Shown here piece after piece: positions 24,081-31,488 of a stretch of DNA of 64,000 nucleotides. A program made the translations under genes and the position numbers. How positions within the stretch are numbered: the first letter of the stretch is position 1; each line of letters starts with the position of its first letter. The stretch is from assembly GCA_913056345.1 (NCBI GenBank), contig CAJXMH010000004.1, forward strand, positions 62,001 to 126,000. The letters run 5' to 3'. The notes beneath the pieces were generated by a model. It ran no database searches. It was not told where the DNA came from and saw only the letters and a program-made list of their open reading frames with translations. This DNA is from an uncultured Flavobacteriales bacterium (GTDB taxonomy: Bacteria; Bacteroidota; Bacteroidia; Flavobacteriales_E; Vicingaceae).

Positions 24081-25219
24081 AAAAAGCATCGGTTGGTATA
24101 ATTGGTGGGGGCTTAGCAGGTTTAGCTACTGCAATAGAAATGGCTACGCCTGAATATGAGGTAATCCTCTGGGAAAAGAGGAGCTATCCTTTTCATAGGG
24201 TTTGTGGCGAATATATTTCAATGGAGTCTTGGTCTTATCTAAAGCACCTTGGTGTCCCTCTTGATGAGATGAACCTACCCATCATTGATCAGCTAAAATT
24301 AAGTGTACCTTCTGCTAATGAATTCAATCAACACTTGTCATTGGGAGGTTTTGGTATTAGCCGTTATACCATAGACCATGAACTTGCAAAAATTGCAAAG
24401 AAAAAAGGAGTTAGACTTTTAGAGAACTGCACGGTTAGAGAGGTTACTTTTCAAAACGATTCTCACCTAGTTAAAACTGATGAAGGAGATTTCCAAGTAG
24501 ACTTGCTTGTTGGAGCGCAAGGCAAGCGATCAAATATGGATAAAGCTTGGGAAAGAGCATTCATTCAGAAGCCACTTAAGGCCTCACAGAATTTTACTGC
24601 AGTTAAATATCACATTGAAGCAGACCTTCCTGAGGATTTGATTGGTTTACATTTATTTGAAGGCGGTTACTGTGGTATATCAAAAGTAGAAGGCGAGAAG
24701 ACCTATTGTATGTGTTACCTTACTTTGGCATCAAGTATTAAAACTGCAGGAGGCATAGCGGAATTAGAGGAGAAGGTGCTTAGTAAGAATCCTTACTTGA
24801 AGCAATACCTGAAACTACCGCGCTTGTATGAAAAAGCTGAGGTGATTTCTCAAGTTAATTTCAGTTCAAAATCGAAAGTAGAAGAGCATGCTTTCATGCT
24901 AGGGGATACAGCAGGCCTGATTGTTCCACTTTGTGGTAACGGCATGAGCATGGCATTTCATGCCGCTTACTTTTGGTCAAGGCTTGCTAAAGCCTACTTT
25001 AGGAAGGAAATAAGCAGAAAGGAACTTGAGACTGCCTATCGAAAAGAGTGGAAGAGATCATTTAATAAACGCCTGAAAATGGGTAAAATACTCCAGAGAC
25101 TTTTCTATAAACTTCATTGGACTGAACAGGCTATTAAGCTATTAAGCAAAAGTAAAAAACTGAGTAGTTTCCTGATTAAACAAACCCATGGTAAATCTTT
25201 TTACCATAGGTCAGATTGA
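24077..25219 (+). CDS. FAD-dependent oxidoreductase/hydroxylase of the type III PKS operon
   Basis: 380 residues from the ATG at 24077 (preceded by GGAGGA, one of the few Shine-Dalgarno-like sites here; the frame from 24035 is longer but overlaps the upstream gene by 46 bases). The dinucleotide motif GIIGGGLAGLATAIEM is at the N-terminus and the second FAD motif is HAFMLGDTAGLIVPLCGNGM. The fold is that of aromatic hydroxylases and geranylgeranyl reductases. By analogy with SrsC it may hydroxylate a resorcinol ring to a quinone precursor; a reductase of a prenyl chain is the alternative, given the neighbouring UbiA gene. Its C-terminal ~70 residues are basic (RLAKAYFRKEISRKEL). Confidence 0.87.
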   Translation: MKKASVGIIGGGLAGLATAIEMATPEYEVILWEKRSYPFHRVCGEYISMESWSYLKHLGVPLDEMNLPIIDQLKLSVPSANEFNQHLSLGGFGISRYTIDHELAKIAKKKGVRLLENCTVREVTFQNDSHLVKTDEGDFQVDLLVGAQGKRSNMDKAWERAFIQKPLKASQNFTAVKYHIEADLPEDLIGLHLFEGGYCGISKVEGEKTYCMCYLTLASSIKTAGGIAELEEKVLSKNPYLKQYLKLPRLYEKAEVISQVNFSSKSKVEEHAFMLGDTAGLIVPLCGNGMSMAFHAAYFWSRLAKAYFRKEISRKELETAYRKEWKRSFNKRLKMGKILQRLFYKLHWTEQAIKLLSKSKKLSSFLIKQTHGKSFYHRSD

Positions 25220-25243
25220 TTGAATGATCAAGTTGAGGTTTTC

Positions 25244-25741
25244 TTAATTGTGACTGTCTTTAATGACCTTATGTTCGATCTGATTTTCGTGTTTATGGTC
25301 TTTTTCGTGACCACGGCCTTTCTTGTGGATGTGCGTGCCATCTTTGCCATGCTCATGCTTATGACGAATCATCTTTGTTCTACTTTCTGATAGCATTTCG
25401 TTGAATTTCTCAACTTGATCAGGATTTAACAGCTCTCTGATTTGTGTTCTAAAATTTTGGTTTACTTCTCTTTCTTTTATTCGCTCATTCAATTTTTCCT
25501 GCTTCAGCTGTTCTTTGCTCTTTAGCGATGTGCTTTCTTCTTTCATCCTAATAGACTCAAGCTGAATTTTTCTTTCTTTCATCAAGTTTTTAAAAGAAGT
25601 TAACTGCTGCTCGCTTAGTTTCAGCTCCTCCTGCATCTGTTTTAATTTTGGAAAAGCATTCTCTGATTCAGTTTGGGCAAATGAAGCCATGCTTGAAAGC
25701 ATGAGACCTAAGCCAGCGATAATGGGAATTAATTTTTTCAT
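25244..25741 (-). CDS. Spy/CpxP-like periplasmic protein with His-rich tail
   Basis: 165 residues. Signal peptide MKKLIPIIAGLGLMLSSMASFAQ. The mature part is helical and charged (LKQMQEELKLSEQQLTSFKNLM, LLNPDQVEKFNEML), which recalls the LTxxQ repeats of Spy/CpxP chaperone-like proteins. The last ~40 residues are a histidine-rich tail (HKHEHGKDGTHIH, HEKDHKHENQ, then DSHN), fit to bind Zn, Cu, Ni or Co. Located in the periplasm. It ends 24 bases from the convergent flavoprotein gene. The function is inferred: metal storage, metal sensing or chaperone work. Confidence 0.75.
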   Translation of the reverse strand: MKKLIPIIAGLGLMLSSMASFAQTESENAFPKLKQMQEELKLSEQQLTSFKNLMKERKIQLESIRMKEESTSLKSKEQLKQEKLNERIKEREVNQNFRTQIRELLNPDQVEKFNEMLSESRTKMIRHKHEHGKDGTHIHKKGRGHEKDHKHENQIEHKVIKDSHN

Positions 25742-25787
25742 AGGATTTTTTTGTGTTGGTTAATTGTAGACCAAAAGTAATGCCAAT

Positions 25788-26612
25788 CTAATTCGTGATA
25801 AAGGTTTTGAATTGATTTAAGGTGTCTTGGTGCCACAATATTTTGTAGTGACCACTTCCATTAATGGGCACATATTTAAAATCTTTGTTTGCTTTTGCAA
25901 TATCCTCTGAATGGTTCACCTTGGTGATTTGATCCCCTGCATCGTGCATTAAAAGCACTTGCTTAAAAGGAGTTTTTTGGGCGAGCTTTTCAAAGTGAAG
26001 TCCCTCTAGCTGATAATTCGCTCTTTTGGAAACGATCTCGATCATCCTACTGTAAACAGAATCTTGAATACCAATCAACTCTTTAAATCCTTCAAAAACA
26101 GAAATGATGCGGTTAACAGGACTGATCAAAATACATTTAGTAATGCTAAGTTGAGCTTCATAGCATAGCAGCATAATCACATTGGCTCCCAACGAATGAC
26201 CAATTGCAATCTCAGGCTTCCCTTTCTCTTTGATCAACTCTTTGGCTAATTGAGTAAAGCTGATCAAGCTAGCCTCTTTACCTTCGCTACTTCCGTGTGC
26301 AGGACCATCACAAGCAATCACTGTATAGCCTTGCTTAAGCAAGGGTTCTACAAAGGCTCCAAGACTACCTGCATTGCTTTCCCATCCATGAAATAAATAG
26401 GCTAAGCGCTCTCCAGATCCCCATTGGTATAGTTTAAGCTGCTTACCTTGAAAATTAAAGCTTGAGGTATTGGCTTGTTTTAAGACTTGGATTTCCTTTT
26501 CACGGATAACCCTTGATCTTGGTGTGGAAAAGATTCGAATTAACAATTTAGCGGAATGCCTTGGGAAAAGTAAACCGATTGAATTGAAGTAAAATTTGAA
26601 TAGTTTGAGCAC
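25788..26612 (-). CDS. alpha/beta hydrolase
   Basis: 274 residues, no obvious signal peptide, though the start (LFKFYFNSIGLLF) is moderately hydrophobic. The catalytic triad is readable: Ser140 in GHSLGAN, Asp227 in DAGDQIT and His255 in GSGHYK; FHGWESNAG is the oxyanion turn. It may be a lysophospholipase- or esterase-like enzyme; the substrate is unknown. Located between the Spy-like gene and the ICMT-family methyltransferase, all on the minus strand, with a 34-base gap to the latter, so it could be co-transcribed with it under the MarR operator. Confidence 0.87.
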   Translation of the reverse strand: MLKLFKFYFNSIGLLFPRHSAKLLIRIFSTPRSRVIREKEIQVLKQANTSSFNFQGKQLKLYQWGSGERLAYLFHGWESNAGSLGAFVEPLLKQGYTVIACDGPAHGSSEGKEASLISFTQLAKELIKEKGKPEIAIGHSLGANVIMLLCYEAQLSITKCILISPVNRIISVFEGFKELIGIQDSVYSRMIEIVSKRANYQLEGLHFEKLAQKTPFKQVLLMHDAGDQITKVNHSEDIAKANKDFKYVPINGSGHYKILWHQDTLNQFKTFITN

Positions 26613-26646
26613 GTTGAATATTTACAGCTCAAAGTTGACCATTATC

Positions 26647-27072
26647 TTAATATATAAGTGGAAGAAGTCGGTGAGTTTTTTGACAGTATGCAGCATAGTT
26701 TGGAAAAGCCTTTTTAAGCAACTTCTCCTCGTAATTCAATTTGAAAATCAAGGTAATCAGCAATCCAAAGTAAGCTAAGGCACTGGCAACTGAATTAGTT
26801 ACAAAAGGCAAGAAATAAAGTAAAACTGCAGTGTACATTGGATGCCTTATTTTTTGGTATGGACCTTTGGAAACCACCTTCGCTCCTTTTCTTATTTCGG
26901 GGAAAATGTTCAATTTGGAATTGCGCATTACAGCTATGGCCCAAATGCCTAAAGCAAAGCCCAAAGCATGTAATAAAACGTCGAAACCGCCCTTGTTAAG
27001 CCATCCATCCCTCCACAAGATGAATGCAATTAGACCAAATTGCAAGGAGATGTAAAGCAAGCCTTTCTTCAT
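26647..27072 (-). CDS. ICMT/PEMT-family membrane methyltransferase
   Basis: 141 residues with about four transmembrane helices (LLYISLQFGLIAFILW, LLHALGFALGIWAIAV, TAVLLYFLPFV, ALAYFGLLITLIFKL). The SAM-binding motif GPYQKIRHPMYT (the R-H-P of the family) and NYEEKLLKKAFPNYAAYCQKT (E-E-x-x-L...Y-x-x-Y) place it with isoprenylcysteine carboxyl methyltransferases and phospholipid N-methyltransferases. In Bacillus, the relative BpsB methylates alkylpyrones made by the type III PKS BpsA, so this gene 1.4 kb from the PKS operon may take part in the same product. It is divergent from marR, with overlapping promoters and a palindrome between them. Confidence 0.88.
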   Translation of the reverse strand: MKKGLLYISLQFGLIAFILWRDGWLNKGGFDVLLHALGFALGIWAIAVMRNSKLNIFPEIRKGAKVVSKGPYQKIRHPMYTAVLLYFLPFVTNSVASALAYFGLLITLIFKLNYEEKLLKKAFPNYAAYCQKTHRLLPLIY

Positions 27073-27111
27073 ATGGATAATATAAGTCTTTTAGACAGAT
27101 TAATTAGGAAG

Positions 27112-27129
27112 TATATGTAGCTACAAATA
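27112..27129. promoter_or_regulatory. candidate MarR operator, imperfect 18-bp palindrome
   Basis: TGTAGCTACA (27116-27125) is a perfect 10-bp palindrome; extending it, 8 of 9 positions per arm match (TATATGTAG | CTACAAATA). It lies between divergent ICMT and marR genes and overlaps the -7 elements of both. Size and position fit a MarR dimer. Confidence 0.6.
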
Positions 27130-27131
27130 TA
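27124..27131 (-). promoter_or_regulatory. minus-strand -7 element (TATATTTG) for the ICMT gene
   Basis: CAAATATA on the plus strand reads TATATTTG on the minus strand, 51 bases before the ICMT start at 27072. It overlaps the plus-strand -7 element: together CAAATATATTTG (27124-27135) is a perfect 12-bp palindrome. Confidence 0.5.
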
Positions 27132-27135
27132 TTTG
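27128..27135 (+). promoter_or_regulatory. plus-strand -7 element (TATATTTG) for marR
   Basis: TATATTTG fits TAnnTTTG and ends 15 bases before the marR ATG at 27151. It directly abuts the TGTAGCTACA palindrome, as expected for an autoregulated regulator. Confidence 0.6.
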
Positions 27136-27150
27136 CACTTTAAATAAGCT

Positions 27151-27600
27151 ATGCGCATAGAAGATGAAATAAAGCAAAAGCAGTTTGAAGATGAGATCCA
27201 AAAACTCATGATCAACCAAATGTTTACAGGAAAGTGGGTGAGCGATCTAATTGCGAAGCACCTCAAGCCATATGGGTTAACCAATCAACAATATAATGTG
27301 CTAAGAATTTTGAGGGGTCAGGGTAATGGTTTTGTCTCCGTCAACTCCATTTCCGAAAGGATGATTGATAAAATGTCGAATGTCTCTCGCTTGATCGATA
27401 AACTTTGCCTCAAAGGCTTGGCTACTAGGACGGTGAATCATCAAGATCGAAGGCAGATGGATATTAAAATAACGGAAGAGGGCTTAAAACTGCTGAAAGA
27501 ATTAGATTACATACAAAAGCAGATAAAAGCAGAGTTTAGCAATATTTCTGAAGCTGAAGCAAGACAATTAAATGAATTATTAGATAAACTAAGAGGATAA
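27151..27600 (+). CDS. MarR-family transcriptional regulator
   Basis: 149 residues, with a winged-helix core: KPYGLTNQQYNVLRIL, VNSISERMIDKMSNVSRLIDKLCLKGL (recognition helix) and RTVNHQDRRQMDIKITEEGLKLL (the wing with the conserved D-R-R). Flanking helices give the dimer. MarR proteins bind small phenolic or quinone-like ligands and lose DNA affinity. It overlaps its downstream partner, a nitroreductase, as TAATG. The palindrome in the divergent promoter region suggests it represses itself, the nitroreductase and the ICMT-family gene (inference). Confidence 0.93.
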   Translation: MRIEDEIKQKQFEDEIQKLMINQMFTGKWVSDLIAKHLKPYGLTNQQYNVLRILRGQGNGFVSVNSISERMIDKMSNVSRLIDKLCLKGLATRTVNHQDRRQMDIKITEEGLKLLKELDYIQKQIKAEFSNISEAEARQLNELLDKLRG

Positions 27601-28163
27601 TGAAGGTAAAAGAAGCAATAGAGAAACGTTGGAGTCCAAGAGCATTTTCAAATCAAATGATCGAAAAGCAAACCCTAAAGAATTTACTTCAAGAAGCTGG
27701 TAGTGCAGCCAGTTGTTTTAATGAACAGCCATGGCATTTTATAGTAGGAGTAAAAGGCACAGAAACCTATCAAAAAATATACGATACATTAGTTTCTTTT
27801 AACCAGGATTGGGCTAAGACAGCACCCGTATTAATGTTAGCAGTATCAGTTAATGAGTTTAGTAAAAATGCTAAACCCAATCCACACCATCGTTATGACT
27901 TGGGCCAATCAGTTGGCTTTTTAAGTTTGAGGGCCATGGAGGAAAATATTTACTTACATCAAATGGCAGGATTTGATGCTGACTTGGCAAAGGAAAAATT
28001 CAAGATGGCTGATCAAGCAGAAGCGGTTGCAGCTATTGCTTTGGGGCATTTAGGAGATTCCAATCAATTAAACGATGATTTAAAGGAGCAGGAAAGTCCG
28101 GAAAGTCCCAGAAAACCTTTGGAAGATTTTGTCTTTGAAGGGGAGTGGGGAAAAGCTTTTTGA
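27600..28163 (+). CDS. nitroreductase-family FMN oxidoreductase
   Basis: 187 residues. EKRWSPRAFSNQMI is the FMN-phosphate contact segment (R-S/W-x-R), AGSAASCFNEQPWHFIVG the N-E-Q-P-W motif, and AVAAIALGHLGD the C-terminal glycine loop. Members transfer two electrons from NAD(P)H to nitro-aromatics, quinones or enones; often they protect against quinone stress. Translational coupling (TAATG) to marR points to inducible expression with a phenolic or quinone ligand, which would suit the nearby polyketide cluster. Substrate unknown. Confidence 0.92.
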   Translation: MKVKEAIEKRWSPRAFSNQMIEKQTLKNLLQEAGSAASCFNEQPWHFIVGVKGTETYQKIYDTLVSFNQDWAKTAPVLMLAVSVNEFSKNAKPNPHHRYDLGQSVGFLSLRAMEENIYLHQMAGFDADLAKEKFKMADQAEAVAAIALGHLGDSNQLNDDLKEQESPESPRKPLEDFVFEGEWGKAF

Positions 28164-28172
28164 CCTATTGTA

Positions 28173-28805
28173 TTAAGAACTACTGTCATTGGTTTTGGGC
28201 ATAGTGCCGAAAACGTAATCCCAAAGAGGCGAAGAAACGCCAAAAGCCACTTCATCATTTTGATAATGGTGAATACTGTGGTGTATCCAAAGCTTTTTAA
28301 AAATATTTTTTGGTGGGCTAAAGCGGTGTACTATAAAATGTACACTGAGGTAGGCCGCATAGCCAAAGAGGAATCCTGCTGTGAAAGGAAATCCCGTTTC
28401 TCCCAATAGCCAATAGTTCATTCCTAAAATCATACTTGCCAGAATGACACTTAAAACAGGTGGCATGACAAGTCTTTTTTTGTCTTTGGGGTATTTATGA
28501 TGTATTCCGTGTAAAGCAAAAATGGCACCCTTTTCATCATAAACACTTGGTAAATGATAAATGTACCGGTGCACTAAATATTCTATTAAGGTGAAGGACA
28601 ATAAACCGGTGAAGAAAAGCAGTAAAATGGAAAGAATACCCAATTGAAAATGCAGGTAGGCATAAGAAGAAATAAAAATTCCCGCCCCATAGAAAATGAT
28701 CAAGGGTACGGAAATATGGGTTTTACTCAGATAATGTAATAGTGGATTTTTGTAAACCCTACTGCTCTCTTCATTGCTAGCGAAAGTTTCATTTTTCTTA
28801 CTCAT
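28173..28805 (-). CDS. fatty-acid hydroxylase/sterol-desaturase family membrane protein
   Basis: 210 residues if started at 28805 (Met7 of the longest frame). The di-iron histidine clusters are clear: EYLVHRYIYH, LHGIHHKYPKD, HFIVHRF and LWIHHSIHHYQNDEVAFG, together with four transmembrane segments. The family includes fatty-acid 2-hydroxylases, carotenoid ketolases and hydroxylases; GVSSPLWDYVFGT is typical of the fatty-acid hydroxylase branch. The first Met (28823) lies 2 bases from a TAAATTTG element (28833-28826), which would put the transcription start inside it; hence the choice of 28805. Convergent with the nitroreductase, 9 bases between stops. Confidence 0.87.
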   Translation of the reverse strand: MSKKNETFASNEESSRVYKNPLLHYLSKTHISVPLIIFYGAGIFISSYAYLHFQLGILSILLLFFTGLLSFTLIEYLVHRYIYHLPSVYDEKGAIFALHGIHHKYPKDKKRLVMPPVLSVILASMILGMNYWLLGETGFPFTAGFLFGYAAYLSVHFIVHRFSPPKNIFKKLWIHHSIHHYQNDEVAFGVSSPLWDYVFGTMPKTNDSSS

Positions 28806-28825
28806 ACCTATGGTACTATTCATAA

Positions 28826-28833
28826 CAAATTTA
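28826..28833 (-). promoter_or_regulatory. -7 element (TAAATTTG) for the fatty-acid hydroxylase-like gene
   Basis: TAAATTTG on the minus strand ends 20 bases before the ATG at 28805. No TTG at the usual -33 place. It decides in favour of the second Met as start. Confidence 0.45.
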
Positions 28834-28897
28834 ACATTTCAACGAACAAAAAGTAAGAGCAAACACTTTAAATTTTCTCACAAACAAGTTGAATTCG

Positions 28898-28905
28898 TAC
28901 TTTTG
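28898..28905 (+). promoter_or_regulatory. -7 element (TACTTTTG) for ilvE
   Basis: TACTTTTG fits TAnnTTTG and ends 20 bases before the ATG at 28926. No well-placed TTG upstream. Confidence 0.55.
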
Positions 28906-28925
28906 CAATCCAAAAAATAGTAATC

Positions 28926-29996
28926 ATGGGAGTAGATCAAATCGCAATCGAGGTAGAAAAAATAAAAGAATCAAGATTAGGTCAAATTAATTTTGATGAG
29001 TTGAAGTTCGGTCGCGATTTTTCTGATCATATGCTAATAAGTTCCTATGAAAATGGTGCTTGGGGTAATCCTAAGATCATTCCATTCCAGAATCTACCTT
29101 TTTCGCCTGCTGCTTCTGTATTTCATTATGGTCAGGCAATTTTTGAAGGGCAGAAAGCCCACCGTTCAGAAAACGGAGAGGTATTATTGTTTAGGCCCGA
29201 TCAAAACTTTGAGCGTTTTAATCGTTCCGCTAAAAGAATGTGTATGCCTCAAATTCCGGAACAGATCTACATGGAAGGAATCAAAGCATTGGTTGACTTA
29301 GACAGAGATTGGATTCCGACTGGAGATGGAAAGTCCCTATACATCAGACCTTTTATGGTAGCTGATGATGGCTTTTTAGGAGTTAAAGCAAGTGATTCAT
29401 ATAAGTTTATGGTGATTACTTCACCTACTTCTAACTATTATTCTGGTGCGGTAAGTGTGAGAATTGAAACTGATTACGCTAGAGCTTGTCAAGGTGGAAT
29501 AGGAGCAGCGAAGGCAGCCGCAAATTATGCCGCTTCACTACTACCTGCTCAAGAAGCTAAAAAAGCAGGTTACGATCAACTTATCTGGACTGACGCTAAA
29601 GACCATGAATACATTGAAGAGTCAGGTACCATGAACATCATGCTTCGTATTGGAGATACACTAATTACTCCTAGTCTAGAAACCAATACGATACTTCCAG
29701 GCATCACTAGAAAGTCCATTCTCTTTTTAGCTAAGGAATGGGGCTATAAGTTAGAAGAAAGGAGAATAAAAGTTGCCGAATTAATCGATGCCTTGAAGTC
29801 CAACCAACTTACTGAAGCTTTTGGCATGGGTACTGCAGCTACTATAGCTCCAATTAGCAAGATTGCTTATCAAGGAGAAGATTACGAATTGAGCGACTAC
29901 AATTCTTGGGAGTTCGCCAATAAAGTAAAAAATTACCTAGAAGGGCTTAAAAGAGGAACACAGGCTGACGACTTCGGTTGGACGGTTAAGTTGTAA
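28926..29996 (+). CDS. ilvE: branched-chain amino-acid aminotransferase (long form)
   Basis: 356 residues, the class IV PLP fold in the longer bacterial/eukaryotic BCAT form. Motifs: HYGQAIFEGQKAHR, RPDQNFERFNRSAKRM, QGGIGAAKAAANYAASL (the catalytic Lys is in GAAKAAANYA), DHEYIEESGTMNIM and TNTILPGITRKSIL. The enzyme carries out the last step in valine, leucine and isoleucine synthesis and the first in their breakdown, in the cytoplasm. It is a single-gene transcript with its own promoter; no other ilv or leu gene is in the window. Confidence 0.95.
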   Translation: MGVDQIAIEVEKIKESRLGQINFDELKFGRDFSDHMLISSYENGAWGNPKIIPFQNLPFSPAASVFHYGQAIFEGQKAHRSENGEVLLFRPDQNFERFNRSAKRMCMPQIPEQIYMEGIKALVDLDRDWIPTGDGKSLYIRPFMVADDGFLGVKASDSYKFMVITSPTSNYYSGAVSVRIETDYARACQGGIGAAKAAANYAASLLPAQEAKKAGYDQLIWTDAKDHEYIEESGTMNIMLRIGDTLITPSLETNTILPGITRKSILFLAKEWGYKLEERRIKVAELIDALKSNQLTEAFGMGTAATIAPISKIAYQGEDYELSDYNSWEFANKVKNYLEGLKRGTQADDFGWTVKL

Positions 29997-30019
29997 ATAC
30001 CCTCAACATCTAAGGAAGG

Positions 30020-30511
30020 TCAAGCCTTTTTCGGATAGTCAAATAGTTGTAAGTCAAATAGGCCTGCACTAGAGTAGTCCCAACTTTCATAATTAAATGT
30101 CATTTCAACTATTCCACAAGTAGGAATGTTACCAAAATGCTGCTTGCTTAACGCTTCAGCAAGCATAGTAAAGGTTGGATTATGGCCAACTAGCATTAAA
30201 CAATCTACCTTATTCTCAACTTTTGCAAGCAACTGGATCATTTCCTCTACGCTTGCTCCATAGATAGACTGCACTTCTCTGATTTTTTCGCTTGAATAGT
30301 TAATTTTGTCGGCAATAATTCTAGCGGTAGTGATGGCTCTCTTTGCAGGACTACTAATTATAAGATCTAGCTGAACACCCCGATTATTTAGGCGTTCTCC
30401 CATTATGGGTGCATCTTTTCTCCCTCTTGAATTTAAAGGTCTATCAAAGTCTCTCAGTCCTCTTTCTTTCCAAGAAGATTTAGCATGTCGTAGCAGGAAA
30501 AGCTTTTTCAA
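30020..30511 (-). CDS. SixA-like histidine phosphatase
   Basis: 163 residues. It opens MKKLFLLRHAKSSW, the R-H-G/A motif of the histidine phosphatase superfamily, and continues with DFDRPLNSRGRKDAPIMG, ISSPAKRAITTARI and LMLVGHNPTFTML (the second His). SixA acts on phosphohistidine proteins; other members of this short branch hydrolyse small phosphates. Cytoplasmic. It is preceded 9 bases upstream by the 158-residue TerB-like gene, probably co-transcribed. Confidence 0.88.
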   Translation of the reverse strand: MKKLFLLRHAKSSWKERGLRDFDRPLNSRGRKDAPIMGERLNNRGVQLDLIISSPAKRAITTARIIADKINYSSEKIREVQSIYGASVEEMIQLLAKVENKVDCLMLVGHNPTFTMLAEALSKQHFGNIPTCGIVEMTFNYESWDYSSAGLFDLQLFDYPKKA

Positions 30512-30520
30512 ATTGCTTGA

Positions 30521-30997
30521 TTATTCCTCTTCTTCTCCGAGGTGCATATTAAAGCTTTCTTTCTCAACCTTATTCATAAAGACTGGTAAAACAAAGTAAT
30601 TCAGAAAGTTTGAATTTGATTTAAAGATGTGACGTGCAAAAGACTTAAGACTTTCCACTAAACGCATGGCGTAAACATCGTTCATCTTCGGTAGAACTTG
30701 ATTTAATTGCTCTATTTTCGCTTGAAGGTGTTCTTCTTTATCTTTCCACTCTGCAGGAAGTTGCGACATCTCTTCCTCAAAGTGTTGCTCAAATACAGGA
30801 TCAACTTCCTTGTAAAAGTTTTGCAACATTGGCTCTGCTGTATAAGTCCTGAAGTGGGCAAGCTTAATGGATTCAGTTTTTTCGTGTTTACTTACTTCTC
30901 CATCATCTGAAATAGCGGCTAATATGGCCACAATAGCTGGAGTTCTTAAAAGAATTTCTCTATCCTCTGGGCTCAGTTTATCAATCTCTGCTGACAT
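30521..30997 (-). CDS. helical protein with TerB-like N-terminus
   Basis: 158 residues, no signal peptide, mostly alpha-helical. The part AIVAILAAISDDGEVSKHEKTESIKLAH is similar to the acidic loop-helix of TerB-like domains, which may bind a divalent metal. A Glu-rich centre (EQHFEEEMSQLPAEWKDKEEHL) precedes FARHIFKSNSNFLNYFVLP and an acidic end. The function is unknown; the family placement is a guess from one motif. The gene lies 9 bases upstream of the sixA-like gene on the same strand, so the two are probably one operon. Confidence 0.75.
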   Translation of the reverse strand: MSAEIDKLSPEDREILLRTPAIVAILAAISDDGEVSKHEKTESIKLAHFRTYTAEPMLQNFYKEVDPVFEQHFEEEMSQLPAEWKDKEEHLQAKIEQLNQVLPKMNDVYAMRLVESLKSFARHIFKSNSNFLNYFVLPVFMNKVEKESFNMHLGEEEE

Positions 30998-31077
30998 AAT
31001 TATTCAATCCTTTTTTGGTTTGGGAACAAAGATAAGACGCTTTACTTATATTAATACCTTAATAAAGTTAAGAAATA

Positions 31078-31488
31078 ATGCATTCAATTATTGAACAGTT
31101 AAAAGACGAGCTAAGCTACACTACAAGCAGAAGCAGCGGAAAGGGAGGACAGCATGCAAATAAAGTTGAAAGCAGGGTAAGTTTGTTTTTTGATATCAAT
31201 GCTTCAGCGATTTTAACTGATGAACAGAAAAAGGTTTTGTACGATGCATTGAAAAGTAGATTGAATCAAGAATCTATTTTACAAATAGATGTAGAAGAAA
31301 GCCGCAGTCAGCATCAAAACAAAACCATTGCCTTTAAGCGTTTTAGTAATTTGATTGAAGAGGCATTGAGGGCCAAGAAAAAGCGAAAACCTACTAAACC
31401 GACAAAAGCAGCAAAAAAGAAAAGGCTAAAAACAAAAAAGCTACGCTCTGAAGTAAAAGAATTGAGAAGAAAGGATAAGTTGTTATAA
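31078..31488 (+). CDS. arfB: ArfB-like peptidyl-tRNA hydrolase (ribosome rescue)
   Basis: 136 residues. SGKGGQHANKVESRV holds the catalytic GGQ of class I release-factor-like hydrolases; there is no codon-recognition domain. The C-terminal third is very basic (RAKKKRKPTKPTKAAKKKRLK and onward), the ArfB tail that enters the empty mRNA channel of stalled ribosomes. Together these features point to rescue of non-stop ribosomes. The stop overlaps the convergent RluA-family gene by 6 bases. Confidence 0.92.
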   Translation: MHSIIEQLKDELSYTTSRSSGKGGQHANKVESRVSLFFDINASAILTDEQKKVLYDALKSRLNQESILQIDVEESRSQHQNKTIAFKRFSNLIEEALRAKKKRKPTKPTKAAKKKRLKTKKLRSEVKELRRKDKLL

